A stretch of 64,000 bases of DNA. It comes from Lepeophtheirus salmonis (lineage: Eukaryota > Arthropoda > Copepoda > Siphonostomatoida > Caligidae). Numbering within the stretch: position 1 is the stretch's first letter; each line of letters opens with the position of its first letter. The stretch spans positions 9,796,001 to 9,860,000 of the forward strand of contig NC_052140.2 in NCBI RefSeq assembly GCF_016086655.4. The letters run 5' to 3'. Shown in pieces: positions 1 through 12,541 of this stretch. The translations under genes were made by a program, and so were the position numbers. A model generated the notes under the pieces. That model saw only the letters and a list, made by a program, of their open reading frames with translations, was not told where the DNA came from and did no database searches.

Positions 1-517
1 TAAATTTTATTCAGAGTGGTTTTTTTCGTATTAAATAAATTAATCTGAATGTAAAGAATGATTACATTTGAATCTGTTCAGATAAAAACGTTTCCTTAGT
101 AAAAGAGGTAATATTTATCCGTTTTCGGCTTAGATTCACGAAAATCTGTTATTTTGTTTCACTTAAAGCGATATTTTCGGGAAAACGACTTCTTTATTAG
201 AAAAATCTGACAACACATTAGAGTAAAGTTGTAACTTTGATTAATAAATTGTATAAATTAAATGATAAACTTTATTTTCTTTTATCAAATAAGAATTCAT
301 AAGGCTCAAATGAAATACATTAATAGTACTGAAAATTGTTTATTTTTTAGGCGGGTTACCAAAAAAAGAGACCCGAAAATCAACATGACACACTGACAAT
401 TTCAATAATATTTTAGAAGAGAGCTGCGTAGCTGTCATGACGGTTCATTCAATCATCAACTACTAGAAAGGACGGAAAAAGGAAATATACAATGACGTTG
501 AAAAGAATAACTCCTAG

Positions 518-667
518 GTTGGTCGTCAAATCTACTCAGAGTTCAACAAGGACTTTCATTCATACATCACCAACAAATCATTGAAGTTACTCTCTGTGTT
601 TTGTGAGAACAGGCAAATGTTTAATCAGTTGTTGAATGTAATTGAAAATGAAGTTTACCATTCATGA
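518..667 (+). other. Short coding-like open stretch, possible exon
   Basis: After a TAG at 515-517 there are 49 sense codons ending in TGA at 665-667. The residue mix is balanced (N, K, F, S, L, E, Q and V, no homopolymers), unlike the surrounding noise. It contains the run FCENRQMFNQLLNVIENEV. The bases ctcctag just before it could serve as a weak splice acceptor. An AATAAA-like signal lies near 1060, so 340-1070 could be a terminal exon with a 3' UTR. I recognise no domain. It may equally be chance. Confidence 0.2.
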
Positions 668-3600
668 GTTAAATAATAGTGACAACAACTTATGAATTGA
701 AAAATCATTCTTCAGTTTACCAACTCAAAAAAAAGGGAGAGTTAAAGAATACAACCGATTTTTCTTACTACGCTTCAACACTCTCAACCGACTCAGATTC
801 AGCAGATTTCTTCTTCTTGTGGACTCAATACTTTTTGAATCTGAATATAAGAAATACAATTTCTTTTTTTAATTGTTGCTGTATAGACGGGAACAATTTT
901 AGGCACGAGACTAAATTACTAATGTCAACAGAATGATATTTTTTTCACTTGGGTTGACGTTATGTTTCCTTGATTTATTTTACCTAGATGAACATTAAAA
1001 TAATCTTTATAACCATTTTATTGTTTTTGTGTCCCAGATAGTGTTTTTTTGAAGAAAAAAATAAATACAACATTTACATGTATGATTTATTGTTATTTTT
1101 TTTTGTCTTAAAATATCAAAATAAATGTAAATAATATTAAATACAGTTTGTAGGCGCATAGTTTCAGATTTAAAAAATATTTCATTGTCTTTTTCACTTG
1201 AAAAACCAAAAAAAAAAGAATATGTCTATCACAATGATAAAAATTAAAGTTTGCAGTGGTCAGAACATATATATAATGTTCATGAAATGATGCCAGTCAA
1301 ACTAGCCAAGCTGATTATTCAGGGTTATTGGTACCCTTCTGTTAAATATCTGGAGAGTCTTTGGTTGTTTTTTTTGTAAGTCAGATCAATAAAACTACCC
1401 TTCAAGGAAAAGTATAAGCGTTGTAAAAAATTACTTACTTTCATCATCACAATAATGGCTAAAGGATAGAATGCTATTTGGTACTCTAGAAGTTTGGGCA
1501 AAGTTTTTTGATAGAGATAAATGAATATGTGGCTTTTTTCGGACCAAAAACAAGAAGAACAATCATTTTTTCTTTAAATACGAAACACTTTGTCAAATAT
1601 GTAACGTCATTGAAAAAGTTTTAAAGGAATATTTTGTTTTCATAAAATTACAAAAATATGATTTTTTAGGCTTTTACTCTGGAAAAATGGGAAAAACTAT
1701 TTATTTGCACCTAGTCCAATGGCTCAGCATATCTTGTATGCAAAATGTGTTTTGTTGGACTATATTATAGCCAGTGTTTTATCTGTTGTGAAACTTCACC
1801 TTCGTGATTTATAAATGATAGTACTTTTATCAACAAACTCTAAAATTCAGTATTTTTTTTTCCAGTTATATATATTATTGATTTTTATCATTTTCATTTT
1901 ATATAGTAGTTATAATAGATAAGCCTTGTTGGGCAAAAGAAAAAAACAATGTTGAACGCTAAATAGTATTTCCCCCCTATTTTTAATAGGTTGAAGGCCA
2001 AATTGCATTGTATTATTTACTCATATATTGGAGGTGTACGAGGAGTTGCAGAAGTAATTTCTCATAGAGGAGTTACTTCACAATTTTGATATTCAGCAGA
2101 AAAAGTTGGATGTGAGACTTTCTTGTTGTCCCTAGTAGAAAATATCTTTTCTGGGATGAAGAAATGTATTAACGCAAAATTAGGACAGTATAAAATGCAT
2201 TTATTGAGAACTAACATGCTGTACGGGTTGTAATGACATAGAAAATGATTGTCTTTTTTTTTTTTTCATTTATTTTCTTTTTTTTTGAAAAAGATATATA
2301 AAGAAATATTAATATGTTATATACTTTGTTCATTAATTAAATGTACACAATTCCGCATATATGTACGGACGTTTACATTGTATGTGTACATAGATGCTAG
2401 GGGTTGAGTTGTATCCCTTCGAGTTTGAGTTTTCGAGTATTTAAACTATTGAAGTTAATTTTTGATTGAATTAATACAATATATGTTAAAAAAAATATTA
2501 GTCAGTTTGACTGTCTCAATAAGAGAGTCAATTATTATGCTTTTATTTAAAAAATAGTAGAAAAAATACATATTAAAAAAAAAAAACTATGGTTTAAAAG
2601 TTTTTACGGAAATCAGAGAAAAAGTTACGAAAATTTCTGCTAGATTCATATATTCTGTTGGGAGGAACCTGCAAAGGTGAATCCATATTTGGAACTCTTA
2701 TATTCTTCTTAAAGTAATGCATATAATTAATAATTTACACCTTATAATACGATGTGTGCAACCAAGAGAGAGAGACGGCTCAAACTTATAGGATTTTTGG
2801 AGCTATGCCTAACATTTTATTCGAATTTTCAACATATGGATTCCAATACATGGTAATTATAGACACGCTTACTTTGGGAAATATACATGGAAGTACTCCT
2901 GAAGATAGGGATGCTTCTTTAGTAAATTCACAAGGGAAACTGCACATCATTTTTTATCTGAATGCAGTGCCACATAAAAATACAAAAATCGAATTGTGCA
3001 AAAAGTACATTAAAATTTAGAATAATCTTTAGACCTAATCATTTCGTGTTTCTTTATATTGGCCGTAACCAAAACAAAACTTGCCATTTCATTTCGAACT
3101 TTTTTATAGTCTTTTATAAATTTAAATGTGAAAAAAAAACCTTTCTGCTTGACATACTGAAATATGTAAAAAATATCAGTTTGATTTGTTAACTTTAAAA
3201 GTGTGTTTATTTATTTTTGCCATCAAATGTTATATTTTATTTACACAAATTTAGTTAATTAGAATAAAGTTGTTGTATTTGGATACAAAAAAAAGGTTTT
3301 TTCATATTACCCAATGTTAAAAGTAGTCAATACTCTTAGCAGAGTCTATGTACAACTAGGAATAATATGTAGGTATAAAACGTATATTTTATCGGGTAAG
3401 AATATAAAAGAAGCTCAAATTGGCTATAAGATGACTGGAAGATTTGCGCCTGGAGTTTTTGACTTGGGAACTTTTGCCTTCATTATATATATTATAGCAT
3501 AAACGAATCTTTGACCTAATTATTTCCAGCTGAAAATGGGTCTTTCTACACTTGAAGTCCTTTGTTATCTGTTTTTACATGAGATAACTTGACATAAGGA

Positions 3601-5244
3601 CATTTTAACTCAATTTGAATGTTTAGCGCTTAAAATAAATGAATGCTTTATTATGATGAATTCGAATTGTGTTTTTTTTTACCGGTGTACTTCATCTGAG
3701 AGAAAAGAGGACGAAAGAACCCCCATCAAATAAATTTGAATAAATGAAGCCAGGGCTACTACTTTTACTTTTAGTGATTGTCTGAATCTGACTTAAACTC
3801 AGAACTTACTATTCAAAGATACAATATTCATATTTTCTATTTTAAAAATTGAATTTATTGAGCAAATTTCTAGGATTGAACATCCTAGAATCAGACTAAC
3901 ATTATACTTTGTATTGCACTAAAAATGTAAATTTAATACAAAAAGCTCTTGATTCCGATTTCCGCAGGTTGCCTTTTTCTCAATAGTCCTTCCAAGGACT
4001 CAATAAAGATATTTAATAGAGTTCAACATTCACTCTTGTAATTTTATTATGCAGCAATACTTCAGGAGTATTTTTCATTGATCTGAGATAGGATAGAGTA
4101 TACCATTAGGAAAATTAGAAACACAACTGTTTCTTTGAGAAAATCCTCCGTAGAAAGTCGATCAATTTATTTTTCACACTTAAGTAACAAGCTCTCATGG
4201 AATCAAAGCAAGCTAATGAATAAAGAATTGTTAGGCAATATCTGAGTACAATAATGATATCAGCCTATGATCATTACATTTTATTAAAAAATCCCAAACT
4301 TGGTAGTTAGATCTTGGTACTATGAACTTGATGTGATTAGGTATCATATATCTGATTCACTTTGATATACGTTAAAGAGTTCTCGCAGTATTATTTATTT
4401 TTGAAGAGATATATGTCCTACATTTAAGATGTTTTCTTTATTTTTTTAAATCTATTTTGTGCTTCAAATAGTTAATTGTTTTTGATACTTTTAAAGTTGT
4501 TAGTTATTATTTATGGGGTGTAATTTTAAACTACAAAGTGGATTTATGTGCTTGTTCTGACAAATAATCCTAAATTAACATTTTGATATTTTATATACGT
4601 ACTTCCTATTAATGGAGGGGTAGTTGAGGATTATAATTGCTTGAAAGACATAATAATGGAACCATGAAAAGTGTTCGTGGTTCTTGTGCTTCACTGCGCC
4701 TATTACATATATTTGGTACTTTGAACGTAAGCTATTCAATCTTCCACTTATCACCATAGACGTTATAATGAGACAATCCGGGGACTCAGTTTTACATCAT
4801 AGTTTCAGTATTAATGTTCAACTATCCCGATTCTTTCTTATTTACATAAGTTATTGTTTTATTGATTGATCCTTATTTGTTTATAAAAAAAATATCAATT
4901 TGTAATTTTCTAAATAAAATAAGTTTTTGGATCAATTCTGAAAGAATATGACCTCTTCATAAATGATAGATATTTATGTTTGCAAGGATCAAATGTCTGG
5001 TTTTATTCGAGTCAAAATCTACTAACTTCGAGTTTTTGTTGAGTACATGACTCTGGAACAAAGGAGTCCTTCCAATTTTTTGATAATTGTCATATAACAG
5101 CAAATAATGTGAATTGTTTTCGTTTTAGTTATGATCACATTTATTTTCAAAAATAGTGGTTGGAGTGTGAAGTTCTGTTTATTTGAAGTTGTAGTATAAC
5201 TTTACTCCAAGTTTCGTATGTGAGTCTTCATCTTAAATGGGAAT

Positions 5245-5277
5245 GCGTCGTTTATTTTTAAACATTAAAAACGACGC
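5245..5277. repeat. Small inverted repeat (stem-loop)
   Basis: GCGTCGTTT at 5245-5253 is mirrored by AAACGACGC at 5269-5277 across a 15-base AT loop. The CpG-rich stem is unusual in this AT-rich context. It could be the core of a small foldback element. No target duplication is visible. Confidence 0.4.
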
Positions 5278-6656
5278 AAAATGCTTCAAATTTTAAAATT
5301 AAATTGATTCAAATTAAGGAGGTAAAATACAAAAGAAAACATCACTATAATAATTTTTTTTTTCATTTTACAAATGTATGTAAAAGTATTATTTTAAATT
5401 AACAAAAAAAATACATATATATAATTATCAAAAAGATAACATTGAATATAATAGTTATTAATTAAATGCTTATTATTATAAAACTTCAATGTTCACTCAA
5501 AATAATCTACTTGCAGTCAAAATATTTTTTAATTTAAAAAAAGTACTTCTTAAGGCAATTATAATGTAATTCCATATTTTAAATAAAGTGTTTCATACTC
5601 AAAATATGCTTCTTATCAAGAAAATGTTATTAACTTGCATTCATTTTTTTTTTGTTTAGCCCAATAACTTTATTCCTCAGACATATAATTATAAATAACC
5701 ATTTATACAAAAAATGACATTTGAAATGAACTAACTAATACAAAATAATTGTTAAACGGAATAATCGATCTATAAACAAGACTACCTAAAATATAAATGA
5801 ATATTATCAACCATGGTACATGCACAATTGAATGGATTCCTTCAATTAAATAGTTACCGTCAAAAACATAATGAAATACCTTAACAGAGTAGCAGAATAT
5901 TGTCACTAAAATAAATTAACACCAATAGAATGTCAAACGGGTATGGACAAAGATTTGTAATTCATTTCAGTCGATTCAAATTTGTCAATAGGATTGATAA
6001 CAGAAGATATATTGTTTATACTGAATGATTGCATATTCTCTTTTGTCTTTTATTCTTATTATGATTCTATTTCAAGCATTATTTATTTTTTATAATTTAC
6101 TTATAAATGGGCATTAAGCTATTTTTTATTCATTTAAAAAAAAAAGTTATTATTTAAAATGGTAGTCAAATTTTTTTCGTTCATTGCTACAAACTTTTTT
6201 TTGTATGTGTTTTCTATTTTACAAGACCGGGTTAATCAAAAATTAAAATTTACTCAACGTAAAGTGAAAAACTATTTATAATTTTATCATAAAAATGTTA
6301 AGTCAATGTTCTCCTCTCAGTTTTAAAGATTTTAGATGATTTAACGAGAAGGATCAAAAGGTACAATACAATGAGAATAGTGAAGGACAATGTCAAGCTG
6401 GTCAGATGAAGTGTGTGTTTCCGAAATGTGATACAATTTTACCTCCAAAATGCTTTGAAAGTGATTATATATCCGGCCACCCAATACTTTGTAAAAAAAT
6501 AATTGTTTAATAAAGTATTTAAAAATCTTTCCTATAAAAGCTAAGTTGTCTTTTTTCTAATTTTCGTCCAAGGTATTATTTTCGATTGTGCACTTAGAAA
6601 ATCTACCATAATTTGACTGAGTTTTCTTATTGAAGTAGTAATAAAATATTGCAGAC

Positions 6657-6773
6657 GTGTACATCAGTGGCGTCGTTAGCCCCTTTTTAGGGACTTAGGC
6701 TCTCCCACAAGCTTCTGAAGCCACCCCCCCCCCTCCCCCAGTGATGAAAGCTATCAACGCCTCTAGTGTGCAT
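6657..6773. mobile_element. 101 bp hAT-type MITE with target duplication
   Basis: The element runs 6665-6765. Its left end is CAGTGGCGTCGTTAGC. The reverse complement of its right end is TAGAGGCGTTGATAGC, matching at 12 of 15 inner positions. It is flanked by GTGTACAT (6657-6664) and GTGTGCAT (6766-6773), an 8 bp duplication with one mismatch, as hAT elements make. The interior has a long C-rich tract and no coding capacity, so it is a non-autonomous copy mobilised by a transposase elsewhere. The hAT assignment rests on the CAGTGGCG-type terminus and the 8 bp duplication. Confidence 0.6.
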
Positions 6774-6966
6774 TTACTATTGTCTATTTATCATAATAAG
6801 TCATGTTTCTGTTTGTATATGTTATTGGTATTGTATGTATATAATCATAATTCATGTGCATATATGTTAAGATTTGAATAAAATATAAATGGTGTTATGT
6901 AAAAAATAATTTTTGTTTTTGTTAGTTTGTGCTCCATTGACTAAATTATTCACATTAATCAAATTT

Positions 6967-7813
6967 AGTAGTTTGAAAAGTCCGTGCAAAGTCCAAAAGA
7001 CGGCACAACAATTATGGTTATGTTTAGTTAGTAGCCTCTCTTGGAATAACACACAATAACTCTCAGCCAGATAAGTCTATTTCTTATCGGCATTAGTTTG
7101 AATAGAGGAAATGGAATGACTTTCAAAAAAGGACTAAAATAATTTTGTGTGTTGATTAAGCATTGCTTTATGTAAGGCAAGACTCCTCAGGAGTCTAAAA
7201 AGAAGATTGATAATGATTATGGTGATTATGCATCTTCGATTAGAACAGTTTATAAGTGGTTTCAATTTTGCCATATGGGCACAAACCATGCAAAAACATT
7301 CTTGACGCCCTGTTGAGGTTACTACTCAAGAAGTTATTGATAAAATCCATGATATGAGGCTGGATGAAAGATGAGTGCATTTGCGGGAGATTGCAAGTGC
7401 TGTGGGTGTCTTGAGTTGGAACCTTGTTTTTATTAATTTTTTGACTACAAGCTGAGGTGGGAGCTGTCCATTGTCGTGATGGAAAATGACATTTTTGTGA
7501 GCCAATCAAAGGTGCTTTTCTTAAAGCTCAGTTTTTAAAGGCTCTAATAACGATGAATGATATTCACCTGCAATAGTTTTACCCTATTCAATATAGCAAT
7601 AAAGATTATTCCTTGCAAATCCAAGATATTTTCGACATAATCTTTCCCAGCTGATTCTTCAATTCAAACGAATGCCAAACAGAAAGAAAGTGTCTGATCT
7701 GGCTTAAAGTGGGTGTGTGTTCTTCCAAGATATACTACTAACTAAACATAAACTCGATACAAGCTGGTTGTGCCATCTCTCGTACTGTACAAGGACTTTT
7801 CAAACGACCCTCG
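6967..7813 (+). mobile_element. Decayed mariner element with long TIRs
   Basis: The right terminus, read inward, starts TACGAGGGTCGTTTGAAAAG and abuts a TA (7814-7815). The left terminus (about 6967-7034) carries GTAGTTTGAAAAGTCC and then tracks the right arm through GGCACAAC to TTATGTTTAGTTAGTAG, so the arms are about 70-80 bp. The left end has lost part of the CGAGGGT segment. At about 850 bp it is shorter than the usual 1.3 kb mariner, so its interior is deleted. Part of a transposase N-terminus lies inside. Confidence 0.65.
7183..7428 (+). pseudogene. Mariner transposase N-terminal fragment
   Basis: Two reading frames joined by a shift near 7310 give a paired helix-turn-helix region like mariner transposases: SIRTVYKWFQ, then GRPVEVTTQEVIDKIHDM, then HLREIASAVGV. 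In the family this part binds the terminal repeats. An in-frame stop interrupts the region and no DDE catalytic domain follows before the right TIR at about 7735, so it encodes no transposase. Mariner assignment is firm from motif order; the subfamily is not. Confidence 0.6.
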
Positions 7814-7815
7814 TA

Positions 7816-8589
7816 TAAATTGATATTTTTATTGAGTAGTTACGTGTCAAAGTGCTTAATGATGGAAAAGTAAAAATAAAGATTTCTTTAGTAGTTATTT
7901 TCTATACAATTAAATCAAAATATTTATTTTTTTCCGACGAATTATTACTCCAGGTAATGCGAGATACTACCACTAATAATTTTTAATTTTAAATGATTTT
8001 TTTTTTGGCTTCCTCCTTTAGAAGAAAGATTTTTTTGCTATCCATAACGCCGACTGCGTAAATGAAATTGCGTTAATCATCTCACATTAAGGTGTCGTAC
8101 AAAAAAAAAGGATATTAGTATGAAAAATATTAATTAAGGGGAGTACAGAGAGTTAGTGCAGTTAGTAAAGATAAAAATACATAATCTACCTTCTTACTAA
8201 TTAAGATCAATAATAAAAATGAGTCAGCATTTTCGTGCAAAAAATAAATACATTAATGTTGGTTTTATAAAAAGATATGTTTTATTATTGCATATATGTA
8301 TATACTTAAAAATTTATCTTTAAATGCTTTTAACGATATATATTAACACTATTGAATTATCAAGTAATGAGATTCATTTACTTCATTTTAATCAATATAA
8401 TTAAAAATATCTAAATATTTTGTATGAAAATTCCAGGTACTACATATGATAAAACTAAGTGAATTTATATACAAAATAGTAAAATTGTTAGAACACAGAT
8501 GTCATAATAAGTATGCAAGTCTTTACAAAAGTAGCTAAATTTTTAGTATTGTAAAAAATATAATTAACTTAAACAAACTCAAATGTTCA
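7816..8589. other. AT-rich stretch without features
   Basis: This stretch has A and T runs with scattered stops. I see no repeat, terminus or coding pattern. Confidence 0.6.
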
Positions 8590-9046
8590 CTAACTTTTCC
8601 ATACACCTCGAATAATCATTTTGTGGAACACACGGAACGGGACTAAGTGTAAACCTTGTAGCATTAAGGACCCCCTGCACTTTGGATTTGGTGCCCTCAA
8701 TCTTTCTGACTCCACGTATCTAGGGGGTGTATTCAGAAGCCAATCAGAGCGAGTAAGGTTTTGATCGTAATTTCTTCTAATTAACCTTTCTACCATTTTT
8801 ATTAGCCGATTATGCTTATGACAACCATTAAAACGATGCAAGGAGAATAAAATTTTCTTCGAAAGATGGAACAAAGTCTTCTGGCTCGACCTTGAATTTA
8901 TTTGTGAACAGAGAAGATGTTGTTGTTCTGTAACAAGCCCCTTTTTGGTTGTAAATAATAATACTTGGGTCAATGAACTCGATTTTGTTGCTCAGGTTAA
9001 ATTGCTTTATTTTTTTTCTTAATGGTAAGTGATGGGTACTCAACAT
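8590..9046 (-). CDS. Unrecognised ORF pair, possibly frameshifted
   Basis: A 127-codon frame (8590-8973) overlaps a 72-codon frame (8828-9046) on the same strand. Uninterrupted frames this long are rare here, and base composition is less AT-rich than the flanks. The upstream frame contains a coding-like run (KIEFIDPSIIIYNQKGA, then FKVEPEDFVPSFEENF). A shift near 8830-8860 could join it to the second frame, which contains RLIRRNYDQNLTRSDWLLN. No catalytic motif, signal peptide or membrane segment is evident and I do not recognise a family. A decayed transposon ORF is the likeliest explanation; chance is possible. Confidence 0.25.
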
Positions 9047-9454
9047 GAGATAAAATTAATATCCCCTTTTTGATTTCTTAATTTGAAATAATTTTTATTG
9101 GCATGGAGGATTTTGTTCACAAAATAATTGTGTGTTCTGACAAGTATTGTCCACGATTTTATTAAAGATTTTTTTATTTCTCTCTTTGATATTATTTAGT
9201 AGAAAAGTTTTTCCAAAATCGCTCAATAACATATCTGTATTCCTGCTTACAAACAGTAAACTAATAACCTAACACACAAACCAAGTCAATGATATAACTT
9301 ATTTCACAATGCCATAAAAAATTGAATTAAAGCACTAGTTCTTGTTATTATTTTGGAGTAAACATTTTTGAAATCATTTGAGTTTGAGTGATGTTTTTTT
9401 ATTTTTTATTCTGATTAGTACTTTCTGGCTAACTATAAATGTAAAGTATATTTA

Positions 9455-9778
9455 TGCCAAAAACAATATTGCTTCAACATGGATTCTCCTGAAATGATAG
9501 TCCATCTTTTGTGGGAATGTACGAAAATACAAGAAACTATTGAGTTTAATATTACTATCCTAAACAACTTTCATTATTATGCTGAAAATAATTTTTTATC
9601 CATGTTTTATTAGGGAAAAATGAGACAAAAACTGACTATTACGAAGATTAGACAAATGATTAACGCAAAAAGGTCTAATAAAGACCTTATGGATAGTGCA
9701 ATCCAGAGGCTTTTTTAAACTTTTTATATAGTCGTTGAACGTTGGTTTTTTCTCCATAGGGAATTATTTGAATTGTAA
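9455..9778 (+). pseudogene. LINE ORF2 C-terminal fragment (zinc-knuckle type)
   Basis: One frame of 107 codons with two stops reads CQKQYC, then SPEMIVHLLWECTKIQE, then KIRQMINAKRSNKD and VERWFFLHRELFEL, ending at TAA 9776-9778. The spacing of Cys, Cys, His and Cys followed by a hydrophobic tail matches the zf-RVT domain that follows reverse transcriptase in non-LTR retrotransposons. Reverse transcriptase itself is absent, so this is a 5'-truncated copy. The LINE family cannot be named. The two stops and absent upstream domains make it inactive. Confidence 0.5.
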
Positions 9779-11253
9779 TTGGTCAATTATGTTAGTCTCG
9801 TGGAAGAATACTCTTAGGACAGATAGTTTGTTTTACTTAGTTTTTTTATTTTTTGGTTGACAATATCATTGTTCTGAATAATAAAAATACAATAAATAAG
9901 CTCGTTCAGAGTCAATACAAAAATGTCTAAAATTTAAAAAATTATAATTTTTTGTTCGCATAAATGCCCTGATTAAAAATCATCACTATAATGTGGCTTC
10001 AATATAAGACGTTACTTTAATACAACTGTTTCCAGCTTCTCATTTTAAAATTTTCATTTCCCAGCATTCTGGGTGATTCATAAGAACACAGAATATAAAG
10101 ATTATGCGTTCAATCTTTGACATCAAGTGATGTCACATTATTTTTAAACATACTTATACACGAAGAGAAATAATTCAAATGACCTTACAATTGGGATAAA
10201 TATATCATTAATACCTGGGTGAAAATAACTGGTATAGCTGGCAAGAAATAAAAATATGCATATTTAACTGATACTTGTTTTGCAGGAAATATTTTGTAAA
10301 TTTATGTTTTAGGTACAAATATTACCAGATTTACCTCAAAAAAAATTGTTTGCTTCTTTTCGACATTAAGTTTTTCTAAAATGTTTGTTACTCATATGTG
10401 AGAATATATTTAAAAAAACACACACATACTGAGAATATAGCACTATATTTCTTTCAAAGCTAAATCATTTTGACGCAGCATTCAGCTCCTCAATGAAAAA
10501 TGAATACTTATAATTTTTTTCATTTTGGTACTATAACATAAGAAAAGTTAAAATAATAAATAAAATTTAATTATTAATATGGGGATCCCATGAAATTATT
10601 TGGGTTCAATTTCCAGAAGATTTGGTAAAAACCTCATTCACAGTTTTTAATATAGAGAAAAGGGCATACTCGGCTTAAATCGATTGATTGTAACACTTCG
10701 GATAAACTATGGAAAAATTGCAACAATGAGAAATTACTTTATCCAAAACCTATTATACAGCCTTATCCGCATGAAAGATATTATTATCCATTATAATACT
10801 GATTTTTTTCTAGGTGGTAATCTCGATAATATATACAATTATTTCTTGATCATAAACCTGTAAGACAATGCATCAAATCTTTCGAACATTATTTTTTAAA
10901 GTTGAATTGAATAGCTTCATTTGTTATTGATACACTTTACTTTCTAGAAATTAAATAACTTTCTTTAATAGTTTTTGTACCAGATCCAGAATGATAAAAC
11001 TATTTTAATTATTATTATACCAAGAACTATAAAAATACTTTAATAAACCCAAATTTCTCGATGAGAGGCGTCCAGATTGTTTATTTTATTCTATTTTTTT
11101 GATAAAAAAGGCTTTTCTACATTTACATAGTTTAGTGTTACGTTTCCCCTTGAAATATATTAAAATAATATAAAAATTTAATTATAGGTTGTAGGTATAT
11201 ATTTCCTGGTTTTAACTATTTATTTATATTTTAATCACAAAAAATCCCTTGTA
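9779..11253. other. AT-rich stretch without features
   Basis: I see no recognisable coding region, terminal repeat or structured repeat here, only A and T runs. The TA at 11252-11253 is the target duplication of the mariner that follows. Confidence 0.6.
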
Positions 11254-12539
11254 CGTAGGCTGCTATATATATTTCTGATCTAATAATGAAAATGCAAATA
11301 TTTATCCTCAAAAATGGTTTAATTGTTTTTAAAAGTATTCTCCAGCATGATTTATACACTTTTGCATGCGCTCAAACCAATTGTCCAAACTCTTTTTCAG
11401 TCCGATTAAAACACCTCCAAAAAATGGGGTTTAAACGCTTCAACAGCTTATTCTGGCGACGAAAATCGTTGACCACGCATTTGTTTCTTCATGTGCGAGA
11501 AAAAAAGTTATTGGATGACAAGTCAGGGCTGTATAGGGAATGACCCATCAATTCGACGTTTTGGCCGGTCAAAAAGGTGCTGGCTTGAGCCGATGTGTGA
11601 GAGCTCGCATTTTCATGGTGCACAATGATTCGTCTCCTCTTGTTCGTTTTTCGCATTTCTCCAAAGACTTCAGGCAAAACAAATTGCGATATACCACTCA
11701 TAATTTACCGTTCTACGATGCTCAAGTGGAATAGTCACCACATGACCAGTTTTGCAGAAGAAACAAGCGACCATTTGCTTCGAAGTGCTTCTTCAACAAA
11801 CAACTTTCGTTGGATTTGGCTCTTCTTCGAAGACCCACACGGTCGATTGTTGATTTATTTCAGGTTCATACGCATAGATCCATGATTGTCACCTGTGGCG
11901 ATCTTATAAACGTCTTTTGAAGTACCGTGAGCGTATTTTTTAAACACCGACACGACCCTTCTTCTGAGTGATTGTCAAATTGTGACCGATCCAGCGAGAA
12001 CAAACTTTTTTACGACCAGATGTACATGCAATATCAAATGTATGCTGGTAAAAGAAATGCCCAAGGATACCTCTATCGAACGGTATGTCACATGACAATC
12101 TTGCATTATCAGTTCACGCACGGCATCAATGTTTTCTGGCACAAAAACCCTTTTCGGACGACCTTCACAGAATTTGTCTTTGAGCGAGCATCGGCCACGA
12201 TTGAATTAATGAAAGTAGTATTTCAATGTGCAATGGGAGGGTGATTCATCGCCATACAAAGATTTAAGTGCATTAATGCACTCTTGTCATGATAATCCAC
12301 GTCGAAAGTTGTGAAAAATGATCGCACGAAAATGCTCACGACTTATCCATTTTTTGCCAAATTAATTTTTCCAAGTAATTGTAAACAACACAAATGATGG
12401 TCGTAAGTCAAAACAACCTGATTAAGATTATGCTACAAAAATGTCAAACTTACCAAAGGTAATGCCAAATTACACCTGGCAACAATTAGTGTATCCAAGG
12501 CCAATAATATCAGACTAATATATACAGTAGCAGCCTACG
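11254..12539 (-). mobile_element. Complete-length mariner element with TIRs and TA duplications
   Basis: The left end CGTAGGCTGCTATATATATT and the inverted right end CGTAGGCTGCTACTGTATAT agree, and both continue into TCTGAT...TTATT. TA dinucleotides flank it at 11252-11253 and 12540-12541, the mariner target site. Length is 1286 bp, normal for the family. The transposase lies on the minus strand and is riddled with shifts. The well-matched ends mean the copy could still be moved in trans by a relative, though not by its own product. Confidence 0.8.
11300..12355 (-). pseudogene. Mariner transposase, inactivated (DD34D type)
   Basis: Reading from about 12355 down, pieces in alternating frames follow mariner order: an N-terminal HTH (FHNFRRGLS, SLYGDESPSHCTLKYY), a second HTH (HVTYRSIEVSLGISF), the first catalytic region (ATGDN, then WIYAYEPEINQQST), the second catalytic region and the C-terminus. 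At the second site the family's HDN is HEN (in RIIVHHENASSHT). At the third, the segment reads YSPDLSSNNFF with Asn where the catalytic Asp should be. With many frameshifts it cannot be active. Only the piece at 11489-11701 remains open over any length. Confidence 0.75.
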
Positions 12540-12541
12540 TA

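Larger units (their letters stand above)
1..6656. other. AT-rich stretch, no recognisable gene
   Basis: This is AT-rich DNA with many A and T runs and frequent stops in all frames. The open frames of 60-90 codons (for example 679-936, 2754-3020 and 3314-3502) have low-complexity composition and resemble no family I know. Two items inside are listed separately: an open stretch at 518-667 and a small hairpin at 5245-5277. Nothing else stands out. Confidence 0.6.

Noticed and set aside
11286..12244. Several plus-strand frames of 64-90 codons
   Set aside because: Antisense readings of the minus-strand mariner transposase.
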